DNA from: Cotesia glomerata
Lineage: Eukaryota; Arthropoda; Insecta; Hymenoptera; Braconidae
Reading direction: 5' to 3'
Length of the DNA: 64,000 bases
Assembly (NCBI RefSeq): GCF_020080835.1
Contig: NC_058160.1
Span: 13,393,506 to 13,457,505 of the forward strand
The notes under the pieces were generated by a model. That model searched no databases. It was given only the letters and a program-made list of their open reading frames with translations, and was not told the DNA's origin. Below are positions 52,263 through 64,000 of this stretch, one piece after another. Every line of letters starts with the position of its first letter. Position 1 is the first letter of the stretch. A program made the position numbers and the translations under genes.

Positions 52263-52803
52263 CTAGGAGAACGGTTGACCCTGAAGGCGACCCCTGCAAT
52301 TTCCCGCTAATTCCGGTAATACCTGGGTGCTTAAAATTGCACCAACGGAATTTTTAAGCACTTCGAGTTCAAAAATACAATCTTTGTGTTGTTTTGAGCT
52401 CTCCGAGCTCAAAAAATTCCTTTTTTATGCTTTTGAGCTCTTTGAGCTCAAAAGTTTGATAGAAGTATCATAGAACACTATTTTTTGAATTTTCAAACCG
52501 CAATTACTTTTGAATAAATGAACTGATTTTTACGTGGTTGGCAGCATTCTACGCAGTTTTTTAAGTCTCATAGATAATTTCTAAGTTTTAGTTGGTCAAA
52601 CGAGAAATTTCGGAGTAACTCCAAAAAATCACTTTTTTTGGTTTTTTTTCGTTCACGATATCTCTCGAACGAATCAACCGATTTTGACCAGATTGGCGGC
52701 GATCGACGTGGTTTTTCAAGGTCAAGAGCTGATTAGTTTTTGGAATCGATCGGCTTAGTCGTTTTAAAGTTATTCCAGAAAAACGACTTTTAAAAAAATT
52801 TTT
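52263..52803 (-). repeat. P-repeat copy 7, inner part and 3' tail
   Basis: It starts with the tail (GAACGGTTGACCC) and TTTCCCGCTAATTCC, then GAGCTC palindromes and units, and ends where copy 8 begins. It mirrors copy 5. Confidence 0.75.
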
Positions 52804-52964
52804 AACTTCCCGCTAAGAAAATTGAAAATTTTCAAAAATCGGGAAGTTATTGTTTTCACCCCGTTTTTCGAAAATTGAGTTTTCATCAGATCTCGACGTT
52901 TTGAGGTCCTAGGAAGCTTCCCTGACTCTTCCCGCGATGGTGTCTGTATGTCTATGTATGTGTG

Positions 52965-52978
<14 letters not shown>
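52804..52978 (+). repeat. P-repeat copy 8, left piece
   Basis: AACTTCCCGCTAA at 52804-52816, the conserved 5' block and a (TG)n tract interrupted by LINE copy G. It continues at 58117. Confidence 0.8.
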
Positions 52979-52995
<17 letters not shown>

Positions 52996-53242
52996 TTTTT
53001 TTTTTTGTAGGGGGGAGAATCCTTTTTACGGATTCTAGGCATAGCTGTTTGGCCTGGATATGTGGCGACTGGACGCAGCGTCATACTAACTCGACACTAA
53101 CGCCCCTACCCACTAAACCCTAAACCCCTTTTCCTTCTTTCCTCTAATCCCTCATGGAAACCGCCGTCAGGCGTTACTTCGTGAAGGGAGGATCTAGCTA
53201 CTGCTCTTCCTTCTGGTGGCTAAAGTGTTAACTATCTTTCTT

Positions 53243-56221
53243 CTATCTTCTGCTATTTGCTCTTTTTCTTTCGGTGGAACGCAAGTCTTTAAGGACTTCT
53301 GTTGCAAACGTGTTGGTAGCGTTCCAGGCAGCTTCTGATGACAACATTGCTTCTACTAGTGAATCTGGTTGCATTCTCTGGTTCAGGATCCTCTCCAGTT
53401 CTTCACGCTGTGGATCGAAACGAGGACATACAAAGAAGACGTGCTCCGCGTCTTCAGCAGCTCCTGGGCAGGACGGGCACTCCGAAGAGTCATCGTGCTT
53501 AAAGCGGTGTAGATACTCTCGAAAACACCCATGTCCCGACAACGTCTGCGTAAGATAGTAATTGACCTAACCGTGATTCCGGTTAAGCCAAATGTCGACC
53601 CGAGGTATGAGACGGTGCGTCCACCTACCCTTCTCTGCAGCATCCCATTGTAGTTGCCATCGGCCTATGCTCTTCTGCCGTTCTTCAATTCTAAGTTCTT
53701 CCGGGCTCAGTGCAGTTGACCTTTTTCGTTGGTAAAGGGCCCGTCTTTCCTCTGCTAGAACTCTAAGAGGTAGGGTTCCAGAAATGACGCACACTGCTTC
53801 TTCTGATATAGTGCGGAAGGCACTAGCTACTCGTAGGGCACTCAGTCGGTATATTGGTCCAGCTTTTCTCCATGATTCTTGGGTTTCCAGTGCATCAGCC
53901 CAAATGGATATTCCGTAAGTGAGCACTGATGTGACTACTGAAGACAATAGTAGCCTCCTGCTCTGCATTGGGCCTCCGATGTTAGGCATCAGCCGTGCGA
54001 GACTAGCCCTCACTACTAACGCTTTGGCACTGACATGTTCCACCTGCTGTTTGAAGTTGAGTCGTGCATCCAGCATCACTCCCAGATAACGGATAAATGG
54101 TTGTGATGTGATTCCTCGGTCACCGACATTAATCTTAATTGTTTCAACTTCTTTTCGGCTGGTAATAAGCACTGCTTTGGTCTTCTGCTTGGCCAGTTGT
54201 AGGTTCACTGTATCCATCCACTGGTTGATCTTCTCAAAAGTTATGTCAAACAGATGTTGAATCTCGTCGAGGTGTTTGGCGACGATCACTGCGGCAACAT
54301 CATCTGCATACGCTACCAGTTTGACACATCTGGGAAGCTTCAGTCTCAGGAGCCCGTCATACATGATATTCCACAGAAGTGGACCAAGAACAGAGCCCTG
54401 TGGCACACCACCGGTTATATCATACTCTTTTGGACCATTCTTTGTATCGTATTTCAGCACTTTATCTGTAAAATAGCTAATCACTAGTCTGCGAAGATAT
54501 GTTGGCACGTTCTTTTCGTCGAGAGCTTGCATGATGCAGTCCCAATTAGCGGAATTGAAAGCATTTTTGATGTCCAAGGCAGCCACCAGGCAGTACTTCT
54601 TCGTTCCACCCTTTCATCTAGTTCCTGCGATTGCCTCTTTGGCCGTATTAACAACCAGGTTGATCGCGTCCAGGATTGATCGTCCTTTCCGGAATCCATA
54701 CTGGTTGTCTGCCAAGAGTGGGTCGACTACTGCATCTATTCGCTGATGGATGATACGCTCAAATATCTTACCCGCCGTATCTAGCATGCAGAGTGGTCGG
54801 TAAGATGACGGTTCTTCTGGCGGTTTCTTTCCTTTAGGTAAAAGTACTAACCGTTGCTGTTTCCACTTACGAGGAAAAGTCCCCTCCTTGAGGCATGCGT
54901 TGTAAGCGTCTAGAAATAATGTTAGTGCTGCCTTTATGATGGTTTTCAAGGCTATATTAGGGATTCCGTCCAATCCCGGCGCTTTATTATTTCCTACCCG
55001 ATTACAGGCCTCAAACAATTCTTCTTCAGTGACAGGTGGAATGTCGTCCAGTTCATCTTGCGTTGACTGATAATTGAGACTGTGTTGCTGTGGAAACAGC
55101 GCAGTGACGATTTTCTGAAGGAGTTGGGGACACGTAGGTGACGGCATTTGTTGTTTCTTCAGGTGCGTCATGACCACCTTATACGGCCGACCCCACACGT
55201 CTTTGTCGACCTCGTATATGAGCTCTTTCCAGCATCTTTCTTTGCTCTCTTTTATGGCCTTATTAAGTTCACGACGAGCTTTTTTGTACTCTGCGATCAG
55301 CACTGCAGAGTAAGGTCGTTGATAGCCACGCTGTGATATTCTTCTCTTTCGATGACACTCTTTACGGAGGTTGCTGATATGATCATTCCACCAGTGTACC
55401 GCAGGTCTTGAATTCATAACACGTTTGCGAGGCATACTGGCATCACAAGCTTGTGTTACTCGCATCATCAGAGCCTTAGTATGTTCTTCTGAACATCCAG
55501 TCTCTATCGGATCACTATCGAGGGCTGTTAGCAATACTTCTGGGTCAAGAGATTTCACCTTCCAACCGACGGTGTTAAATTGCTTGATAGGCCCCCGGAG
55601 GTTCTGGTCGTTTGACGTTTCCCAGAGTATCGCATGATGGTCACTGGCAGTGTAGATGTCCAGTACCTTCCAGTTAGTGTTACCTTTAGCAAGGCTGGTA
55701 CTGACAAAAGTGACGTCTACAATCGAGCTTGCGTCACCTTTGGTGTAGGTCGGCGTGTCACCACTGTTGAGCAAGACTACGTCTGGTGTAGAAAGAGCTT
55801 CTAGCAGCTCTCTTCCTCGTGCATTAGTCTGCTTACTGCCCCAGTCTACTGCCCAGGCGTTAAAGTCCCCGGCTATCGCCACTGGATGATGTTGCTTCGC
55901 GTCCTCGGTCAGTCGATCCAAGAAGTCAGTAAACTCAGCAATTGAGAGGCTAGGTGGTGCGTAGCAGCTGTAAAAACGGATGCTATCTACTGATGCTGCT
56001 ACAAAGCCAGCGCTGCCATTGGTAGCTACACTCTGGAAAGGGAGCTTACCACAAGCCCAGATCACAGCTTTCGTGGTGATATCCGTCTCCCAAGGTTGTC
56101 CAGCTAAATGTTTATATGGCTCCGATAAAAGCACAACGTCGAGCTTTAATTCCCATACTGTCTGCATAAGCAGGTCATGCGCAGCTTCGCAGTGATAGAT
56201 GTTAAGCTGCAGTATCCTCAT
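53243..56221 (-). pseudogene. LINE copy G ORF2, broken
   Basis: ATG 56219-56221 overlaps the ORF1 stop (ATGA). The first 535 codons are open: endonuclease (AGDFNAWAVDWGS) and RT blocks to QYGFRKGRSILDAI. A frameshift lies near 54600; the next frame holds KNAFNSANWD, GGVPQGSVLGPLLWN and VAYADDVAAV. A TAG near 53565 sits at the same codon as in copy E (HG-stop-VNYY). The zinc motif end is intact. Confidence 0.9.
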
Positions 56222-57573
56222 GTTCGTTTATTTGTCAGCTTCTGGAGTGCTTCTTGGAAGACTGGACATCGGCCAGAACCAGACCGGTGAGCAGTGTCCT
56301 GAGAGCCAGGTTTTTCCGCACATAACGCACATTTCACTTTATTTTGGCATTGAGCAGCTTGATGACCTGTTCGCCCACATTTGATGCAAAGCCCAGATCG
56401 GTCGACTTCGCTTTTACATTGGGCAGTAGTGTGCCCAAAGTGCCAGCACTAATAGCATCGTAATGGTGTCTTAATTGCTCTGACACGGCAATTTACCCAG
56501 CCAATCCTTATTTTGCCTGTCTTTCCAAGTATCTTCTGCACTATTGCTGCTGGCAATCGTACCGAAGCAGTTTCAGTACCTCTGTAGGCCGGACGAATTT
56601 TAATGACATCTTCAGGTATTTCATAGTCATTTCCAGCTGCCTCTTGTAAGGCCTTCCGGACATCGTCTTTAGTTGTTTCGTCGTCAATGTCCCGGATTTT
56701 AAGCTGTTCCTCTGGGCCTTTACAGATGACTTGCGCTTCTTCTTTAAGGATGCTCTTGATGGTCTTCAGCAAAGCTTGTCCTTTGTCTGCGGTCTTTCTG
56801 GAAAGCGTAATGAGCATATTCCCATCATTCGTCTTTTGAACCTTGTCAACGACGTCACGGGTCTGATCTGGTGGGACATCTTTTTTAATCCGACGCAGTA
56901 TCTCGGCATATTTTGCCTTCTCAACGGGTCGAATAATTAAGGCATCTGGTTTGGTGAATTTTCGCGGTTTTTCCCGCTTAGGCTCCGGCCGAGATTTGTT
57001 CACCGGTTGTTTTGGTAACCGCTCTCTCGCTTGCTCCTTCTTCTCCTTTTTGGATTGGACCTTCTGCCATTCAGTCACCTCTTTTTTTCCGGCGTTCTGC
57101 ACTGCCGTGTTTTTCGGAGGGCTTGGTTTCAGGTCCTTTTTCTTCACAACTTGGCAGATCGTTGGGTCGGGAGAAGATCGATCTTTTCTCTTAGTTGACT
57201 TGCTGCTAGTTCTGATTCTGTCTTCCGCGACTGATTCACCGTCACCTTCGGCTCCAGTGTCCATTGCTTCTTCATTCACGATAGTTGCTTGAATGCTTCT
57301 CTCCGGTGTAGTGCGAGAAGTGTGTCGTACTGTTAATCACCATTCTTCATCAAGTTTCTTGAATCTCTGGAGGGCATTGGCTACGCTGGTCGTCTTGGTC
57401 TTAATCTCCTTGTGGATATTGACCTTAGATTGGATGAAGTCATTTAGCTCACTGGTCAGCTTTTCACGGCGTTCAAACGCTTGCGACCGCTTCATTTCAG
57501 CGCTTGCTTCAATCGCTGCTTGTTGGGCATGAGGCCCGTTTTCACTATTGTTGTTTTCCTGAATTTTACTCAT
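56218..57573 (-). pseudogene. LINE copy G ORF1, broken
   Basis: ATG 57571-57573 (MSKIQENNNSENGPHAQQ). A shift near 57335 separates the first 78 codons; the next frame (57279-56449) covers the acidic and basic parts and stops at the first knuckle, where a TAG follows LRCY. Remains of the later knuckles lie downstream. Confidence 0.85.
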
Positions 57574-58115
57574 ACTTTTAAATTCACCAGCGCATCGTAC
57601 GGAGTGGAGCGGGTTGTCATAACTAGGAACGGGTGTACCCTCGGAGATAGTACTCCTACCCCAGTTCCCTGAGGCCTAGCCGACACTTAGCCAGCCCCGG
57701 AATACACGGACGGACTAGACTCGCTCGGAGCGGTGAAGATTCCGATCTCTAACACTCACTGCGTACTTTCTGATCAAGGCCCGAAGTAGCTGGCTCCTGA
57801 TCCACTGCTGCAACTTACACCTCGGCAGAGCAAGCTCACATCAGCCGTGGCCTGCATCGTCGGAAACTACGACACGAGGTTCCGGTCACTCCCAGTGGGT
57901 CACAGCAGGGAACGATCGTCTTGTTAGGTCAGTTAGTGCGACCAACCCATTAAAGGGGAGTTTTGTCCACGGGAGCGTATTTTGTTTGGTTATTTTGCTT
58001 GGCTCCTACCCGCTGTACCTCATCAACTAAGAGATTAAGTGTCATCCAAGGACAGCGAGCGTTCTCCCACCCGCTCGGGGAGACGCGCCTGGTAGCAGTA
58101 TCTCTTCTGCCCTGA

Positions 58116-58116
<1 letters not shown>

Positions 58117-58148
<32 letters not shown>

Positions 58149-59830
58149 TGTGTGTATGTATGTATGTATGTAAACCCATTATAACTTTTGAACGGCGTTG
58201 ACCGATTTGATCGCGGTTGGTCCCATTCAAAAGAGTTCGACTAAACTTAGAATTCAAATATTTTTTGGAACGATTCGGACCGGTAGATTTTGAGAAATTT
58301 TAAAAAAACTGCGCAATAAAATTTTTTTCAAATGTGGTTTTTTTTTCAATAACTCTGAAACGGCTTGACCGATCAATTCCAAAAACTAATCAGTTCTTCA
58401 CATCAAAAAACCACGTCAATCGCTACCAAGCCGGTCAAAATCGGTTTATTCGTTCGTGAGTTGTCGTTGACGAAAGGAATCGAAAAAAAGTGTTTTTTTC
58501 GAATTACACCGTAATTTTTGGTCTGATCAATTTGTGTTCAAATATATGTTATAGAATTTAAAAAACTGCGTTGAATGGCGCTGTTATGTCCGAACTAATT
58601 ATAATTAAATAATTATTGGTAGCGTAGGCCTCGAGAAGGCTCGGACACGTTTTTAGATTGATTTTCTCTTGTAGACAAGCTACAAGAGTTTTATTTTTAT
58701 TGTGGATTTCGAACGCCTCCCGGTAACCAGGAGTTCCAACGACGAATTTAAAGGGAAGTCGATAACAAATACTGAACTCACAGTCGTCCTTTATGAATTT
58801 TATAGTTGATATGGATTTGAGTTGTCTGATCGGTAGGTCCTGGATTGATTTCTCCTCCTTCTGTCGTGGTGATGATCAGTGTAGTGGAGGAAGTTCAGGA
58901 TCTTAATTTAGAATGAAGTAAAGCTCGAAGTTCTGGTTTTTATAGTTTATTCAATTATTTGCCCTATGTACGAGACGCACTCAATGTACACTATTTCATT
59001 CATAACTATACGCTTAAAATTATGTTTTAACAGTTTAGAATTTTTATTAAATGAGTTCGTGAACAGAGTAACGACTCCGGCAGATACTTAGATCCGCCGT
59101 TAATTAACTAATAGATCAAACGGCTATAATTTAGAGAAAGATATCACTATGGACCCCGGGGCCCTCGATACTGCTCGAAAAGCACACTTGTCGTTGTTTG
59201 TAGAAGATAGAAATTAAAATCGGATTGAGATGAATTTAGATTTTTTTATACGCGACCGAGTGCTGTATACTGCCTTATAGGTAACGCGGTATAAGGACCC
59301 ACACGGGTTCTACGAGGATACCTTCCCTCGTATTCTATGATAAAAGACTGAACATTTGATCCGTGGTGTTTGGTGGTTTTATAAACCCGGATCGTAATTT
59401 TCGGAAGGAAGTTGAATTTTGTTATTGGTCTAAAATTGCAAATTTGACAGAACGTCGACAGTGTGCTCATTTCTTAATCGAGGTAATGTCCGAGTGATTG
59501 CCGAAATTTATAGAGTGCAAGCGTTGCATTTTTAGTCGACAGGGGAGAGACCCTGCGTGTTATATGAGGCAACGCCGGATATAACAGCGCCAACCACGTG
59601 AAAATCGGTACATTCACTCAAAAGTTATTGCGGTTTGAAAATTCAAAAAATAATGTTTTATTAAACTTCTATCAGACTTTTGAGCTTGGAGAGCTCACAA
59701 CTACACGAAAATTATATTTTTGAGCTTGACGAGCTCAAAAACTTAATAAGTGCAATCTTGATTGCTTAATTACGAAAGTAGCGGGAAGTTGCAGGGATAG
59801 TCCTCAGGGTCAACCGTTTTCCTAATTTTT
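58117..59830 (+). repeat. P-repeat copy 8, right piece, split by a solo LTR
   Basis: (TG)n with TATG variants to about 58170, units, then the solo LTR, then GAGCTC motifs and TAGCGGGAAGTTGCAGGG with the tail to about 59830. Confidence 0.75.
58582..59586. mobile_element. Solo LTR, 1005 bp
   Basis: It starts TGTTATGTCCG and ends CGGATATAACA, with the 4-bp duplication GCGC (58578-58581, 59587-59590). The ends resemble the LTR at 7323-8318 but the bodies differ, so it is a related Gypsy-like family. No internal genes. Confidence 0.87.
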
Positions 59831-60023
59831 TTTCTTATTTTTTTTGAAATTTCTCAAAATTTCTAACAATCAACCGGTCCGAATCGGTTCAAATTGGGAG
59901 GAAATCTAAGTTTGGCCGAGCCCTTTCGAATGGCGTCAACCGCGATGAAATCTATTCAACCGTTCAAAAGTTATAAGAGGTATACATACTTACACACACA
60001 GACACACACACACACACACACAC

Positions 60024-60069
<46 letters not shown>
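59831..60069 (-). repeat. P-repeat copy 9, left piece with (CA)n
   Basis: Begins directly after the copy 8 tail, inner sequence only (TCAACCGCGATGAAATC), then an irregular CA tract 59993-60069. It resumes at 63622. Confidence 0.7.
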
Positions 60070-60071
<2 letters not shown>

Positions 60072-60561
60072 GCGGCAGAGGAGAAACTGCTACCAGGCGC
60101 GTCTTCCCGTAGCGGATGGAAGAACGCTCGTTGTCCTTGGAGGATGCTAAGTCTCTTGGTTGATGAGGTACAGAGAGTAGGAGCCAAATAAAATACGCTC
60201 ACGTGGACAAAACTCCCCTATATTGGGTTGGTCACACTAACTGACCTAGCAAGACGATCGTTCTCTGCTGTAACTCACTGGGAGTGTCCGGAACCCGTGT
60301 CGATTATTTCCGACGATGCGGGCCACGGCTGATGTGAGTTTGCTCTGCCGAGGTGTAAGTTGCAGCAGTGGATCAGGAGCCAGTGACTTCGGGCCTTGAT
60401 CAGGAAGTACACAGTGAGTGTTAGAGATCGGAATCTTCACCGCCCCGAGCGAGTCTAGTCCGTCCGTGTATTCTGGGACTGGCTAAGTGTCGACTAGGCC
60501 TCAGGGAACTGGGGTAGGAGTACTATCTCCGAGGGTACACCCATTCCTAGTTATAGGAATC

Positions 60562-63363
60562 TGGACCTGCGGTAAATGTCCTTATCAGAGAACAGTCAAC
60601 AATAAAGAAGCCGGCTTCGTAGCAGCATGGGTAGATGGCCTCCGCTTCTACAGTTGCTATGCACCACCTAGTCTCTCTAATGAACAGTTTGAAGACTTCC
60701 TTGATCGGCTAACTGAGGACGCAAGAAAACACTTTCCCGTGGCAATAGCTAGTGACTTCAATTCCTGGGCAGCAGACTGGGGGAGCAAGTTTACTAATAC
60801 ACGTGGAAAAGCACTTCTCGAGGCAATGGCCACACTGGACGTGATCATTCTTAACACCGGTGACACGCCAACGTATACTAAGGGAGAGGCAAACTCAATT
60901 GTCGACCTTACATTTGTCAGCAGTTGCTTAGCTCGAAGAGGTTTTTCATGAAAAATATTGAACATCTACTCAGCCAGTGACCATAGTGCGATACTATGGG
61001 AAATATCAATTGGCCAGAATCTAACAAGAGTCAACAGGAACGCCAGCGCGGTTGGGTGGACAGTTAAATCTCTCGACCTCACTGCTTTAGTAGTAGCCCT
61101 AAAGTGCGATCCGATCATCATAGAAACTGCTGAAGAGAAGACCAAGGACCTAATGAGAAGAGTTACCCAGGCTTGCGACGCCAGTATGTCTTGGAAAGGT
61201 GGCATGAATTCAAGACCTTCGGTGCAGTGGTGGAACGATCACATTAGCAGTCTACGTTCAGAGTGTCTTAAAAAAAGAAGAAAGTCTCAGCGTGGCTATA
61301 GACGACCTAACTCCGCAGAGCTGTTGGCAGAGTATAAACAGGCCCGTCGAGAACTAAACAGAGCCATTAAAGAAAGCAAAAGACGCTGCTGGAAGGAACT
61401 AGTCGCAGAAGTAGAGAAAGATCCATGGGGCAGACCGTATAAGGTGGTTATGACCCACCTGAATGCCAGCCAATGCCATCACCTGCGTGTCCACAGCTCC
61501 TAGAGAAGAATGTTACTACGCTGTTTTCACAACAGCTGGTATTCACCTACAAGTTGGAGTAGCTCAACCCTGAAGACATTCCAACTATCACGTTGGACGA
61601 GTTGATAGAGGCAGGCAATCGAGTAGGGAATAATAAGGCGCCGGGATTGGACGGAATCCCTAATATTGCCCTGAAATCAATCCTTAGGGCAGCACCAACA
61701 TTATTCCTGGACGTTTACGATACATGCCTGAAGGAAGGGACTTTTCCCCAGAAGTGGAAACAGCAACGGCTAGTGCTACTTCCGATGGAGAAAAAGCCGC
61801 CGGAAGAACCGTCATCCTATCGACCACTCTGCATGTTAGACACGGCCGGCAAGATATTCGAGCGCATAATTCATCAGAGAATAGAGGCTGTAGTCGTTCC
61901 ACTCCTGGCAGAGAACCAGCTTGGTTTCCGAAAAGGACGGTCAACTCTGGATGCGATCAAATTGGTTGTTGATACAGCCAAGGATGCTATCGCCGGAACG
62001 AAATGGAAGGGTGGAAAGAAGAAATACTGTTTGGTGGCTGCTTTGGACATCAAGAATGCCTTCAACTCCGCTTTGGGACTGCGTTATGCGGGCTCTAGAA
62101 GAAAAAAACGTACCAGGATACCTTCGCAGAATGTTAGCGAGCTACTTCACGAATAGGGTTCTGAAATATGACACGAAAAACGGTACGGAAGTATACGAAA
62201 TCTCCGGAGGAGTGCCACAGGGATCAGTTTTAGGTTCTCTGCTATGGAACATCATGTATGATGGCCTCTTGAGAATAGCATTGCCCACGAGAGTCAAACT
62301 TGTAGCATATGCCGATGACGTAGCTGTCGTGATCGTCGCAAAGCACCTCGAAGAGATAGAAATGACAATTGATATTACATTCAGACGAGTCAATTTGTGG
62401 ATGGGCATGGTGAACTTGCAACTAGCCAAGCATAAAACCGAGGCAGTGCTCATTACTCGTAGAAAAACGGTAGAAAGCATCAAGTTGAGAGTCGGAGAAC
62501 AAGAAATAACATCACAACCATTTATCCGTTATCTGGGAGTGATGCTGAATGCCCGACTTAACTTCAAGCAGCAGGTGGAACACGTCAGTACCAAAGCGTC
62601 AATAGTGAGGGCTAGTCTCGCACGGCTGATGCCATTGGGCCTCCGATGTAAATTCTATTTAGTATAGAAGTAGTTATTTTACAAATAAGATGTTTGTTTG
62701 TTGCCGTAAGATGGACGGCGGAGTTCACGAAATGGTCCACCTTTACAAGCATGTGATTGTTGTGCAAACATGCTTGTAAATCTACTTCTGTAAATAGAAT
62801 TACTTCTAAATAGAATTTACATCGGAGGCCCAACGCAGAGCAGGAGGCTACTCTTGTCATCAGTAGTCACATCAGTGCTCACTTACGTAATATCCATTTG
62901 GGCTGATGCACTGGAAACCCAGAAATCATGGAGAAAAGCCGGACCAGTATATTGACTGAGTGCCCTACGAGTAGCTAGTGCCTTCCGCACTATATCAGAA
63001 GAAGCAGTGTGCGTCATTGCCGGAACCCTCCCTCTTAGAGTTCTAGCAGAGGAAAGACGAGCCCTTTACCAACGAAAAAGGTCAACTGCACTGAGCCCTG
63101 AAGAACTTAGAATTACTCTTCGGAGTGCCCGTCTTGCCCAGGAGTTGCTGAAGATGCGGAGCACGTCTTCTTTGTATGTCCTCGTTTCGATCCATAGCGT
63201 AAAGAGTTGGAGAGGATCCTGAACCAGAGAACGCAACCAGATTCACTATTGGAAGCAATGTTGTCATCAGAAGCTGCCTGGAACGCTACCAACACGTTTG
63301 CAACAGAACTTCTCAAAGACTTGCGTTCCACCGAAAGAAGAAGAGCAAATATCAGAAGATAGA
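60562..63363 (+). pseudogene. LINE copy H ORF2 remnant
   Basis: The endonuclease remnant (FNSWAADWGSKFTNTRGK) lacks its start; frameshifts near 60950, 61500 and 62075. RT blocks remain (GFRKGRSTLDAI, GGVPQGSVLGSLLWN, VAYADDVAVV). The C-terminal zinc motif is cut. Not functional. Confidence 0.88.
62635..62833. repeat. Foldback insertion of about 190 bp in LINE copy H
   Basis: Perfect 28-bp arms at 62635-62662 and 62806-62833, with an inner hairpin (TTTACAAGCATGT / ACATGCTTGTAAA). The outer 13 bases of each arm are LINE sequence, so the flank was copied in reverse. Confidence 0.8.
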
Positions 63364-63621
63364 AGGAAGGTAGTTACCACCTTAGCCACTAGAAGGAAGA
63401 GCAGTAGCTAGTTCCTCCCCTTACGAAGTAATGCCTGACGGCGGTTCCCCTGAGGGATTAGAGGAAAGAAGAAAAGGGGTTTAGGGTTTAGTGAGTAGGG
63501 GCGTTAGCGTCGAGTTTTAGTATGACGCTGCGTCGAGTCTTCACATATCTAGGCGAAACAGCTATGCCTGGAATCTGCAAAAAAGATTCCCTCCTCTGAA
63601 AAAAAAAAAAAAAAAAAAAAA

Positions 63622-63802
63622 TACACACACACACACACACATACACACACACAGATATAGTGACACCCTCGCGGGGATAGTCAGGGAAGCTCCCTGTGAC
63701 CTTCAAACGTCGAAATCTGATGAAAACTTAATTTTTGCAAAACGGAGTAAAACCAATAACTTGCCGATTTTTTAAAATCTTTGATTCTCTTAGCCGGAAG
63801 TT
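63622..63802 (-). repeat. P-repeat copy 9, right piece
   Basis: CA tract, then the conserved 5' block, ending TTAGCCGGAAGTT at about 63802 (one change from the usual motif). Confidence 0.75.
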
Positions 63803-63900
63803 AAAAATGTACTTCTGTATTCTTAAATTTTATACTTTAAAAAAATATACATGAAAAATTTACAGAAAAAAATATTTTTTTATTGACAACATCCATATCT

Positions 63901-64000
63901 AAAAAAAACTGTAAAAAACATTTTTTTCAAAAGTTGTTTTTTCGATATAACTTACAAACGACTCTATCGATCAACTTTAAAAAGTAATCAGCTCTTTACC
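63901..64000 (+). repeat. P-repeat copy 10, cut by the window end
   Basis: Starts inside the unit region (GATCAACTTTAAAAAGTAAT) in + orientation, after about 100 bp of AT-rich sequence. It continues beyond the window. Confidence 0.5.

Larger units (their letters stand above)
52979..58116 (-). mobile_element. R1-clade LINE copy G, full length
   Basis: The poly-A is the T-run 52979-53006; the 5' end is at 58116 against (TG)n. Order and length match copy C. P1 of the 5' fold is slightly damaged (CTCAGGG). Both ORFs are broken. Confidence 0.92.
60070..63621 (+). mobile_element. R1-clade LINE copy H, internally deleted
   Basis: The 5' UTR is present (starting CTGCGGCAGAGG) but joins at about 60560 to the endonuclease, so ORF1 and the ORF2 start are gone. 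Another deletion lies at about 63112 (RT end to zinc motif). A foldback insertion sits at 62635-62833. Poly-A ends at 63621. It is the most diverged copy. Confidence 0.9.

Noticed and set aside
1..64000. tRNA or rRNA genes
   Set aside because: I looked for cloverleaf-like and rRNA sequence and found none I could support.

Overview
The window looks like repeat-rich, AT-rich genomic DNA of an insect. A parasitoid wasp (Hymenoptera) is my best guess, from the style of the R1-clade LINEs and the Polinton; this is inference and no host marker gene proves it. Almost everything I can name is a transposable element or a relic of one, and many sit inside each other.

Bases 1-7134 hold a broken multi-exon gene on the + strand. 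Its upstream exons resemble a MULE/FLYWCH-type transposase and its downstream exons are unassigned. One exon is split by a 1.1-kb Penelope-like insertion (GIY-YIG endonuclease remnant, terminal inverted repeats, 12-bp target duplication). A 1.3-kb LTR-like block sits in an intron.

From 7135 to the end the background is an undescribed repeat, here called the P-repeat. It is about 1.2 kb, ends in AACTTCCCGCTAA / TTAGCGGGAAGTT, and contains a (TG)n tract and three near-palindromes built on GAGCTC. P-repeats mostly occur as inverted pairs. Seven of eight copies (A-H) of an R1-clade LINE of about 5.1 kb are joined to the CA tracts of P-repeats, with LINE sense along the CA strand. Copy C (37945-43058) is nearly intact: a 451-aa zinc-knuckle ORF1 and an endonuclease/RT ORF2 with one visible frameshift. 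Three solo LTRs with clean 4- or 5-bp duplications lie in P-repeats or in a LINE.

The centrepiece is a complete Polinton/Maverick at 9562-29628 (20,067 bp). It begins AG, ends CT, has terminal inverted repeats of about 0.8-0.9 kb and is flanked by the 6-bp duplication CCTGGA. It inserted into the 3' UTR of LINE copy A, which had itself inserted into a P-repeat; another P-repeat later entered the Polinton. Left to right it carries three small + genes of unknown role; a - strand virion block (major capsid, two small proteins, penton-like minor capsid, cysteine protease, phospholipase A2-like/membrane protein); a + strand block (packaging ATPase, conserved unknown, collagen-like/coiled-coil protein, integrase with chromodomain); a four-exon - strand gene of unknown function; protein-primed DNA polymerase B; and a small OB-fold-like protein. 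Integrase and polymerase would serve integration and replication, and the capsid, protease and ATPase genes would serve virion formation. It looks young but decaying: the capsid and protease frames lack an ATG, and the polymerase lacks the segment that normally carries exonuclease motif I.
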